A DNA stretch of 8,030 nt from an uncultured Gemmatimonadota bacterium (GTDB lineage: Bacteria > Gemmatimonadota > Gemmatimonadetes > Gemmatimonadales > Gemmatimonadaceae), in NCBI GenBank assembly GCA_946887155.1, contig CAMPKM010000114.1:1-8030 (forward strand), written 5' to 3'. Positions 1 to 5,574 of this stretch are shown here, one piece after another. Under the pieces are notes generated by a model that saw only the letters and a program-made list of their open reading frames with translations, did not search any database and had not been told where the DNA came from. The position numbers and the translations under genes are program-made. The first letter of the stretch is position 1; each line of letters opens with the position of its first letter.

Positions 1-381
1 ATGACGATCCTGGCCACGTTTGCCGCAGTGGCGCTGGTCCTGGCCATCGCCGGGATCTACGGCGTCATCTCGTACTCCGTGGCGCAGCGCGGCCGCGAGA
101 TCGGTATCCGCATCGCGTTAGGCGCGACGCCGGGGAGCGTGCGCGGCATGGTCATCCGCTCGGCGGGCCGGGCCGTCGTGCCCGGGCTGGCGGCGGGAAC
201 GTTGCTCTCGCTGGCGGCGTCGCGATCGCTCGGCAGCTTGCTGTACAGCGTGTCCCCGTTCGACGCGGTGACGCTCGCGTCCGCGTTGGCCGTGCTTGGC
301 ACCGCGGCCCTGGTCTCGAGCGCACTGCCCGCGTTCCGCGCGACGCGAGTGGACCCGGCCCGTACCATGAGGACAGAATGA
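1..381 (+). CDS. ABC transporter permease, FtsX/MacB-like, C-terminal fragment (5' end outside window)
   Basis: This is the last 126 residues of a membrane permease; the ATG at position 1 is almost certainly an internal methionine, since full proteins of this type run to several hundred residues. Three hydrophobic segments are visible, at about residues 4-24, 54-75 and 86-108. After the first comes the family signature GIYGVISYSVAQRGREIGIR followed by IALGAT, the cytoplasmic loop of the FtsX C-terminal domain. The last stretch (RATRVDPARTMRTE) matches the usual ending of MacB-like permeases and of the duplicated orphan permeases common in Acidobacteria and Gemmatimonadetes. Such proteins form part of MacB-type export or mechanotransmission complexes with an ATPase; no ATPase is visible here and the substrate cannot be inferred. 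The stop TGA (379-381) overlaps an ATG at 378, which may have been the start of the decayed kinase gene that follows. Confidence 0.93.
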   Translation: MTILATFAAVALVLAIAGIYGVISYSVAQRGREIGIRIALGATPGSVRGMVIRSAGRAVVPGLAAGTLLSLAASRSLGSLLYSVSPFDAVTLASALAVLGTAALVSSALPAFRATRVDPARTMRTE

Positions 382-403
382 GCGACGCCCGGGCCCGGCC
401 GGG

Positions 404-520
404 CTGCAACATCCGCACATCGTGCCCGTGCACAGCGCGGGCGAAGTCGGCGGCGCACCGTACTTCGTCATGCCGTTCGTGGATGGTGTTTCGCTGCGCG
501 CGCGACTGAGGGACGGCGGG
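404..520 (+). pseudogene. Remnant of a Pkn2-type Ser/Thr protein kinase domain
   Basis: The frame starting at 404 reads LQHPHIVPVHSAGEVGG, then APYFVMPFVDGVSLRARL. This is the very conserved stretch of bacterial Hanks-type kinases running from the end of the C-helix through the hinge (HPHIVPVH, then YFVMPFV.G.SL.ARL). Everything needed for catalysis is missing: no glycine loop or catalytic lysine upstream, and no HRD or DFG motif downstream, because the similarity stops at about position 520. An ATG at 378 overlapping the permease stop encodes MSDARARPG in another frame. This resembles the start of such kinases, so an internal deletion with a frame change could have joined the original start to the hinge region. 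That last step is inference; the kinase similarity itself is clear. The piece should have no kinase activity. Confidence 0.72.
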
Positions 521-564
521 CCCGGTGGCCGCCGTGCTCGCCTGGCTGGGTTCGTCTCGCGGAC

Positions 565-705
565 AGTGAACGCATCCGGGAGGGCGTCCTGGCGGCGGCG
601 ATCATCGGATCGCTCCTTGGTTTTCCATTGGCGGTCGCCGGCGGCCTGCTGATGCGCATCCTGAACCGGGAGCACGATGCGGGTCGGCTGAAGCTCGGTA
701 ACTGA
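565..705 (+). pseudogene. C-terminal tail of an unidentified membrane protein (fragment)
   Basis: In the frame ending with TGA at 703-705 the sequence reads SERIREGVLAAAIIGSLLGF, then PLAVAGGLLMRILNREHDAG and RLKLGN. The middle is one convincing transmembrane helix with charged flanks, unlike the arginine-rich translations of the surrounding frames. No ATG opens this frame, and further upstream the same frame gives low-quality Arg/Pro-rich sequence, so it looks like the end of a gene whose front has been lost. It lies in a different frame from the kinase remnant just upstream. I do not recognise the family. It may be a chance hydrophobic reading of GC-rich DNA. Confidence 0.35.
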
Positions 706-737
706 CCCTGCTCCTTGTTCCTGCGACTTCTACTCAA

Positions 738-953
738 TCAGCGATCACCGCCGGCATCCTGACCGTTGTCCAGAAAGATCTCTTCGACCGGCCGGCCGAA
801 GAGCCTACCGATCCGGATCGCCAGGGGCAGGCTCGGGTCGTACTTGCCGGTTTCAATACTGTTGATGGTTTGCCGGGACACGGCGAGTCGGTCGGCCAGA
901 TCCGCCTGGGACCAGTCACGTTCGGCACGAAGCACCTTGAGCCGATTCTTCAC
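738..953 (-). CDS. Small XRE-family helix-turn-helix transcriptional regulator
   Basis: This 71-residue protein is little more than a DNA-binding domain. Helix 2 is at about residues 15-23 (SQADLADRL), the turn at 24-26, and the recognition helix at about 26-35 (SRQTINSIET), followed by the typical GKYDPSLPLAIRIGRLF and VEEIF segments. The pattern is that of the short YgzD/YozG-like XRE regulators, which often sit beside small membrane proteins. The start is GTG at 951-953; its last two bases and the next base form the TGA of the membrane-protein gene upstream (GTGA overlap), so the two are probably translationally coupled and cotranscribed. It has no ligand-binding domain, so control probably comes from its own level or from the partner membrane protein. 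The likely operator is the palindromic promoter at 1386-1417. Family assignment is firm; target and signal are inference. Confidence 0.9.
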   Translation of the reverse strand: MKNRLKVLRAERDWSQADLADRLAVSRQTINSIETGKYDPSLPLAIRIGRLFGRPVEEIFLDNGQDAGGDR

Positions 954-1354
954 GCGTAGCGCTTCCGAGCGAGTGCCAGGCCGGCGAAGTACAGCAGCGG
1001 CAGCATCGCCCAGACGTGCCGGTAGCTCCAGTCGTCGCGATTCAGCGTGACGGCCAGTTCCAGGAGGCCGAGGGTCATGATGAGCAGCAGGGCCATGACG
1101 AACGCAAAGGCCAATGCTTCGAGCTGAATGCGCTGTTCGAGCTCATCGAGCTCCCGCGCTCCGCGAAGAATGGCCAGGAGGGCAGCCCCGGCGATGGGCG
1201 CCGGTGCCAGTGCCGCCGCGACGCGCGCCCAGGAGGGGACCGACGAACTTTCGAGGACGGCTCGAGCGCCGATCCAGGCGAGGACCCAAGCGCAGACCCA
1301 CATCGCAGGTCGCGCGAAAAACGTGGAGCTTTGAGTGACTGTCTTGGCCGACAT
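950..1354 (-). CDS. Four-helix integral membrane protein, operon partner of the XRE regulator
   Basis: The 134-residue product has four predicted transmembrane segments at about residues 16-35, 46-64, 79-101 and 114-129. Between helices 2 and 3 is a charged stretch, RGARELDELEQRIQLEALAF, which stands out as the most family-like part of the protein. The C-terminus is basic (ARKRYA), consistent with a cytoplasmic end. No catalytic motif is visible and I cannot name a function. The start is ATG at 1352-1354, preceded by GGAG (plus-strand 1361-1364) six bases upstream. It is the first gene of a two-gene operon with the XRE regulator, overlapping it by 4 nt, and is driven by the promoter at 1386-1414. 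The arrangement suggests the membrane protein either senses something or modulates the regulator; this is inference. It also resembles small regulator plus membrane-protein pairs of unknown role found widely in bacteria. Confidence 0.82.
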   Translation of the reverse strand: MSAKTVTQSSTFFARPAMWVCAWVLAWIGARAVLESSSVPSWARVAAALAPAPIAGAALLAILRGARELDELEQRIQLEALAFAFVMALLLIMTLGLLELAVTLNRDDWSYRHVWAMLPLLYFAGLALARKRYA

Positions 1355-1385
1355 CCCGGTCTCCAGTGAAAAGTAACCGCGACAA

Positions 1386-1414
1386 ATAGTAAAGTATACT
1401 TGTCATAAAGTCAA
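1386..1414 (-). promoter_or_regulatory. Sigma-70-type promoter of the membrane protein/XRE operon
   Basis: Read on the minus strand, a -35 box TTGACT (plus positions 1409-1414) is followed by a 17-bp spacer and a -10 box TACTAT (plus 1386-1391). The -35 matches consensus at five of six bases, the -10 at four of six, and the spacing is ideal. Transcription would begin near 1379, giving a leader of about 25 nt with a GGAG ribosome site six bases before the ATG at 1354. The segment is a distinct AT-rich island in GC-rich DNA. Confidence 0.68.
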
Positions 1415-1417
1415 GTA
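1392..1417. promoter_or_regulatory. Palindromic operator candidate inside the promoter spacer
   Basis: A perfect 10-bp palindrome AAGTATACTT (1392-1401) fills the part of the spacer next to the -10 box. A second, overlapping inverted repeat, TACTTG (1397-1402) and CAAGTA (1412-1417), spans the -35 box. In addition TAAAGT occurs at 1390-1395 and again at 1406-1411, 16 bp apart. A dimeric XRE regulator bound here would block RNA polymerase. The repeats are directly visible; binding by the operon's own regulator is inference. Confidence 0.6.
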
Positions 1418-1585
1418 AAGGGTTTGCTGACCATTCATGTGTCACGAAACCCGGCCTGTTCCGCATCCGGCCATGATCTCGTAATGGCCAAGGCTCAACC
1501 GTTGGCCCGGTTGCGCGTAGTTCGGTCGAGTCGCAGTGTGCGCACTCGAACACGAATTCCTTTCCACTGCTTCCGAGGATTGCCA

Positions 1586-4498
1586 ATGTCGCGTCGCCAG
1601 CATGCGACCCGCCTTGTCGCCGCCGGCTTTGCCCTCGCCATTGCCTCACCGGCGCTGGCGCAACAACGGATCGATGAGGAGTACACGAGCCAGATCAAGC
1701 AATTCCTGCGCGATCCGCGCATCACGACTGAACTCGTGGACCACCTGCCGGCATCGGCAACGGTCCCGTCGCCACTCAAGCATTTCGGCCACATCATGGG
1801 CGCCTGGGGCGTGCTCGATAAGGCCGAGTCGATGCACGCGTATTACGCGGCGCTCGCGAAGGCGGCACCGGGCAGGACGCGGCTCTTCAACCTCGGGAAG
1901 ACGGAAGAGGGTCGCGACATGATTGCCCTGGCGATCGCGAGCGAGGACGTCATCCGCAACCTCGACCGATATCGTGGCTACATCGACGCGATGACGGACG
2001 CGCGCCGCACCACCGAATCGCAGGCTCGCAAGGTGATCGGCCGCGCCAAGCCGATCTACTACATCACCAGCGGCATGCACTCGCCCGAAACCGGCGGCCC
2101 GCAGATGCTGATGGAATTCGCCTACCGGCTGATCGTCAGCGACATGCCGCTCATCCAGAACATCCGCAACAACGTGATCACCATCATCACGCCGGTGGTC
2201 GAGGTCGACGGCCGCGAGAAGGTGGTCGACGCGTACAACTACGCCAAGGCGCATCCGGGCGTGAATCGCAACCAGTTGATGATGTACTGGGGCAAGTACG
2301 TCCAGCACGACAACAACCGCGACGGCATGGGGCAGTTCCTGGCGCTGACGCGCAACGTCCAGAAGTTCACGCTGCAGTGGAAGCCGACCATCCTGCACGA
2401 CCTGCACGAGGCGCAGACGCTGCTGTATTCGTCGACCGGCACCGGCCCGTACAACGAGGGGATCGACGCCATCACGGTCAACGAATGGTGGATCCTGGCG
2501 CAGAACGACGTCATCGAGATGACGAAGCGCGGCGTGCCGGGCGTGTGGACCTACGGTTTCTACGACGGCTGGACGCCGAACTACATGTTCTTCATGGCCC
2601 ACATGCATAACGCGACGGGCCGCTTCTACGAAGTACAGAGCTACGGACCCGACACGACCACGGTCGGCGGCGGCCAGAGCCGCGAGTGGTACCGGCCGAA
2701 CCCGACGCCGCGGAATGTGGCCTGGGGACCGCGCAACAACGTGAACATCCAGCAGTCGGCGCTGCTGTTCTCGCTCGACCGCACGGCGAAGGATCGCGAG
2801 TTCTTTCTCGAGAACTATTGGCTGAAGAACAAGCGCGCGGTGGCGAAGGGTGCCGACGGACCGGTGCATGGCTGGGTCATCCCGGCGACGCAACGGCGGA
2901 AGGCCGACGCGGCCCAACTGGTCAATGACCTGATGGCGCAGGGCGTCGAGTTCCACACCGCCGCGAATGCATTCAAGAGCGGGACCCTGGACGTGCAGCC
3001 CGGTGACTGGATCATTCGTGGAGACCAGCCGTACCGGACCGTGGCCGACATCTACATGTCGATCCAGCGCTTCGCGCCGCAGAATCCATCGCCGTACGAC
3101 GACACGGGCTGGACGTTGCAGTACACGCGCAACGTCGTGGTGAGTGAGCTGCGCGACTCGTCGTCGCTGGCGCAGCCGATGCGCGCGGTGAGCGGCAAGG
3201 TCGTCGCCGCGGGCGGCATCACCGGCAGCGGCAGCACGGTCGTCGTCGAGCACACGGGCGACAACAACCTCGTCACGTTCCGTTACCGCCTGAAGGACGT
3301 GAAGATGTCGGCTGCCGAAGCAGATTTCGAAGCCGGCGGCAAGCGCTTCCGGGCCGGGGCCATCGTCATCGCGAACGCGAACACGGCGCAGCTCGATCCG
3401 GTCCTCAAGGAACTGGGCCTCAGCGCCTGGGCGATGGCGTCGGCGCCTGACGTGGCGATGCACGACCTCGACATCCCGCGGATCCTGTACCTGCACAACT
3501 GGTCGCGCACGCAGGATGAAGGCTGGGTCCGCGCGGCGCTCGAGACGTACGGCGTACCATTCACGTACATGGCGGACAAGGAGCTCGCGGACATGAGCGA
3601 CCTCCGGTCGCGCTATGACGTCGTGATCTACCCGCACACGGGCGGGAACGCCCAGTCGAACGTGAACGGCATTCCGATGAACGGGCAGCCGGTTCCCTAT
3701 CGGCGGAGCGCTGAAACGCCGGCGTTCGGTACGCCCGACTCGACGAGTGACATCCGCGGCGGCATGGGCATCACGGGCCTCATGAACCTGTACAAGTTCG
3801 TGGAGCAGGGCGGCACGCTCATCACCGAAGGTTCCACGTCGACGCTGTTCCCGGAATACAACCTCACGCCTGGGGTCACGGTCGAAAACCCGACCGGTCT
3901 GTTCGTGCGGGGATCGATCCTCCGCGGGATGGTCGCGGACGCCCGCAGCCCGCTGGCCTATGGCATCGGGGAGAACCAGATCCCGGTGTACTTCAACCAG
4001 GCGCCCGTGCTCAACGCCGGCGGCGCGCCAAACTTCGGCGGGTTCGGCGGCCGGGGCTCCGCCCTGAGCCAGAACACGTCACCGATGTCGAACCAGCCAC
4101 CCGTGTCGGCGTTCCCCTCGTTAGGTAACACGGGCATGCCTGAAGCGACGCCGGCACGAGGCGGCGGTGGTGGCGGACGAGGCGGACGAGGCGGAGGACG
4201 TGGCGGCGCAGCAGACCCGTCGATGGCACCGCGCGTGGTCCTGCGCTTCCCGACCGACACGACGCCGATGCTGTTGTCCGGCGTTGTGGTGAACGGCACC
4301 GCGCTGGCGGGTCGCGCGCAGCTCGTCGATTCGCCGATCGGTGAAGGTCACGTCGTGAGTTTCGGTATCCGTCCGTTCTGGCGCTGGCAGACCCACGGCA
4401 CCTACATCTTCGGCTTCAACGCCATAATGAATTGGAACGATCTCGCGGCGGGGCGTGAGGGGCGATCCGGGCCCGTCGTTCCTGAGGGAGGACGATAA
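1586..4498 (+). CDS. Secreted M14-family zinc carboxypeptidase-like protein
   Basis: This 970-residue protein begins with a Sec signal peptide: basic MSRRQHATR, a hydrophobic core, then SPALA with likely cleavage after residue 25. I chose the ATG at 1586 because it gives this signal and has GAGG (1575-1578) seven bases before it; the open frame extends upstream to 1424 without a convincing start. The M14 zinc site is recognisable: HxxE as H165-S-P-E168 in SGMHSPETGG, a third ligand probably H274 in ILHDLHEAQ (H271 is the alternative), and a probable catalytic E349 in GRFYEVQSYG. From about residue 630 (RILYLHNWSR, later DVVIYPHTGG) the protein resembles the glutamine-amidotransferase-like fold often fused behind such peptidases. 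A Gly/Arg-rich stretch lies at about 859-874, before the final beta-rich part. Predicted role: extracytoplasmic peptide or cell-wall peptide cleavage; the substrate is unknown. No clear promoter was found in 1415-1585. The gene stands alone and converges on the dsrE-like gene. Confidence 0.88.
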   Translation: MSRRQHATRLVAAGFALAIASPALAQQRIDEEYTSQIKQFLRDPRITTELVDHLPASATVPSPLKHFGHIMGAWGVLDKAESMHAYYAALAKAAPGRTRLFNLGKTEEGRDMIALAIASEDVIRNLDRYRGYIDAMTDARRTTESQARKVIGRAKPIYYITSGMHSPETGGPQMLMEFAYRLIVSDMPLIQNIRNNVITIITPVVEVDGREKVVDAYNYAKAHPGVNRNQLMMYWGKYVQHDNNRDGMGQFLALTRNVQKFTLQWKPTILHDLHEAQTLLYSSTGTGPYNEGIDAITVNEWWILAQNDVIEMTKRGVPGVWTYGFYDGWTPNYMFFMAHMHNATGRFYEVQSYGPDTTTVGGGQSREWYRPNPTPRNVAWGPRNNVNIQQSALLFSLDRTAKDREFFLENYWLKNKRAVAKGADGPVHGWVIPATQRRKADAAQLVNDLMAQGVEFHTAANAFKSGTLDVQPGDWIIRGDQPYRTVADIYMSIQRFAPQNPSPYDDTGWTLQYTRNVVVSELRDSSSLAQPMRAVSGKVVAAGGITGSGSTVVVEHTGDNNLVTFRYRLKDVKMSAAEADFEAGGKRFRAGAIVIANANTAQLDPVLKELGLSAWAMASAPDVAMHDLDIPRILYLHNWSRTQDEGWVRAALETYGVPFTYMADKELADMSDLRSRYDVVIYPHTGGNAQSNVNGIPMNGQPVPYRRSAETPAFGTPDSTSDIRGGMGITGLMNLYKFVEQGGTLITEGSTSTLFPEYNLTPGVTVENPTGLFVRGSILRGMVADARSPLAYGIGENQIPVYFNQAPVLNAGGAPNFGGFGGRGSALSQNTSPMSNQPPVSAFPSLGNTGMPEATPARGGGGGGRGGRGGGRGGAADPSMAPRVVLRFPTDTTPMLLSGVVVNGTALAGRAQLVDSPIGEGHVVSFGIRPFWRWQTHGTYIFGFNAIMNWNDLAAGREGRSGPVVPEGGR

Positions 4499-4500
4499 AG

Positions 4501-4683
4501 CAGGTAAGGCAGAACACGGAATACACCGAGTAACGGAGAAACACAGATACCACATTTGGTGAAACCCCTGGACGACTTTACGAGGCGTGTTCGATGGCTT
4601 CGTAATCAGTCGTCCAGGGGTTTCACCAATGCAGTACCCGCGTTGTGCTGTTTCTCAGCGTATTCCGCGTTCTGCCCTACCCG
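4501..4683. repeat. 183-bp imperfect palindrome between convergent genes (REP/MITE-like, or structured 3' UTR)
   Basis: Nearly the whole gap between the two convergent genes folds on itself. The outer arms 4501-4530 and 4654-4683 match at 25 of 30 bases. A shorter arm 4546-4555 pairs with 4629-4638, with three mismatches. The core arms 4556-4577 and 4608-4629 are largely perfect over about 22 bp, allowing one unpaired T near 4556-4557. After a two-base bulge (4606-4607) the stem continues with 4578-4586 against 4597-4605, closing a 10-base loop at 4587-4596. A 15 by 15 base region (4531-4545 and 4639-4653) is poorly paired. No transposase, target duplication or T-run follows either arm, so it is neither a clear insertion sequence nor a classic intrinsic terminator. 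The left outer arm (ACACGGAATACACCGAG) resembles dispersed intergenic repeats of related phyla, from memory only. It may still stop transcription from both sides. Confidence 0.82.
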
Positions 4684-4714
4684 TCTGTATCACCGCTAGC
4701 CGTCGTTATCGTCG

Positions 4715-5392
4715 TTAACTGGCCTTTACGTACGTAAAACCGGCTTCCTGGGCGCGCACGGCAGCAAAGACACCTGACGGCTGGAGCAGCACACCGGGAA
4801 GCACGTGCTGTTTGGCAATCCGCGTGGCTTCCTCCTGGCTCACCTTGTCCGCTGCCACGACGACCGGCACGACGTCGAGCTCGAAGGCGAGGTTGCAGGC
4901 CAGGAAGATCACGCCACGTTCCTGCTGCTTCGGGAGCGCGGCCGCGTCAAACGGCGCCGGTACACCGGTGGATGCGTCGAGCAGGACCGGATTCTTGTCC
5001 GTCGGCTGCTGCGTCATCGGATGCGTGACAGCCTTGGCCTTGCCCACGCCGTACTTGTCCCAGAACGCCTGGTCCATCGCCAGGGAGATGGCGTTGTGCC
5101 GGAGAATGATGATGAGCGAGGTGTCGGCCGGCGTGGCGCCGAGGAACTGCTGGTATTGGCCCACCCAGGCGTTACCGCGCCAGAGGCCGTAGCCGCTCTC
5201 GATTTCAGCCATGTCGAATACGGCCTTGTGCTTGCCGGTCAGTCGGTCCGGCCACGTGAGGTCGAATTCTCCGGCTGCCTGGTTGCTGCCTTCAGCCGCG
5301 CATGAGCTGAGGGCCAGCGCCAGCGGCATTGCAGTAAGAGTGGCTGCTCCCGCGGTCACCTTTCCCAGGAAATCGCGTCGGGTTGAGTCCAT
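4715..5392 (-). CDS. Exported DsrE/DsrF-like sulfur-relay family protein with Tat signal
   Basis: The 225-residue product starts with a Tat signal: twin arginines R5-R6 in STRRDFLGK, then a hydrophobic segment ending in LALSSC. C31 sits in a plausible lipobox (LSSC), so the protein may be a lipoprotein on the outer face of the membrane. The mature part has the alternating strand/helix pattern of DsrE-like domains: KHKAVFDMAE near 54-63, SLIIILRHNAISLAM at about 92-106, and GVIFLACNLAFE with C166 at the position where the family usually carries its sulfur-accepting cysteine. DsrE/F proteins normally relay persulfide sulfur in the cytoplasm; an exported version would act in the periplasm. The ATG at 5390-5392 has GGAGG (plus 5403-5407) ten bases upstream. 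It is divergent from soxC, suggesting a shared sulfur-related role. Persulfide transfer is inference; a general exported DsrE-fold protein is the safer call. Confidence 0.78.
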   Translation of the reverse strand: MDSTRRDFLGKVTAGAATLTAMPLALALSSCAAEGSNQAAGEFDLTWPDRLTGKHKAVFDMAEIESGYGLWRGNAWVGQYQQFLGATPADTSLIIILRHNAISLAMDQAFWDKYGVGKAKAVTHPMTQQPTDKNPVLLDASTGVPAPFDAAALPKQQERGVIFLACNLAFELDVVPVVVAADKVSQEEATRIAKQHVLPGVLLQPSGVFAAVRAQEAGFTYVKAS

Positions 5393-5477
5393 GGTGACGA
5401 ATCCTCCAGAACGTGTGGGAGATATTGCTCGCCACAGAAAGACGACAACCGCTGCAGAGGTTCCATACTCGACGAAC

Positions 5478-5519
5478 TCGGCCGTGGGATGCCCTGATGC
5501 TTCCCTGAATCACGGCCGA
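5478..5519. promoter_or_regulatory. 9-bp inverted repeat in the dsrE-like/soxC divergent intergenic region
   Basis: TCGGCCGTG (5478-5486) is repeated in perfect inverted form as CACGGCCGA (5511-5519). The half-site centres are 33 bp apart, close to three helical turns, so a dimeric regulator could contact both on one DNA face. It lies 56 bp before the chosen soxC start and 86 bp before the dsrE-like start. It could instead form a hairpin in the soxC leader, helped by an inner GGGA/TCCC pair. No convincing -35/-10 pair was found in the 182-bp gap. Confidence 0.42.
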
Positions 5520-5574
5520 CGTGCAGGATACGCCACGGCGAGAAAGACCTGATGCCAAAGGGAGGGAAGCGCTG

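Noticed and set aside
1400..1428. Plus-strand promoter for the M14 gene starting with TTGTCA at 1400
   Set aside because: No acceptable -10 box occurs at 16-18 bp spacing, so it is not supported.
1424..1585. N-terminal extension of the M14 frame from a TTG at 1424
   Set aside because: The extension lacks a ribosome site and would bury the Sec signal peptide behind 54 residues; the ATG at 1586 has GAGG at proper distance.
1646..3637. Long minus-strand open frame (663 codons) opposite the M14 gene
   Set aside because: The translation is a run of Arg, Val, His and Asp with no domain or signal, as expected from the antisense of GC-rich coding DNA. The plus strand has a clear signal peptide and zinc site.
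4155..4210. GGCGGACGAGGC-like tandem units as a non-coding repeat or CRISPR-like array
   Set aside because: The units lie in frame inside the M14 gene and encode the Gly/Arg-rich stretch; there are no spacers of constant length.
4556..4640. Hairpin as a classic Rho-independent terminator
   Set aside because: The stem is strong, but no T-run follows it on either strand and the stem is far longer than usual.
5521..5574. GTG at 5521 as the soxC start
   Set aside because: It would add 18 residues without a ribosome site and push the Tat motif further inside; GTG 5575 has GGGAGG at nine bases.
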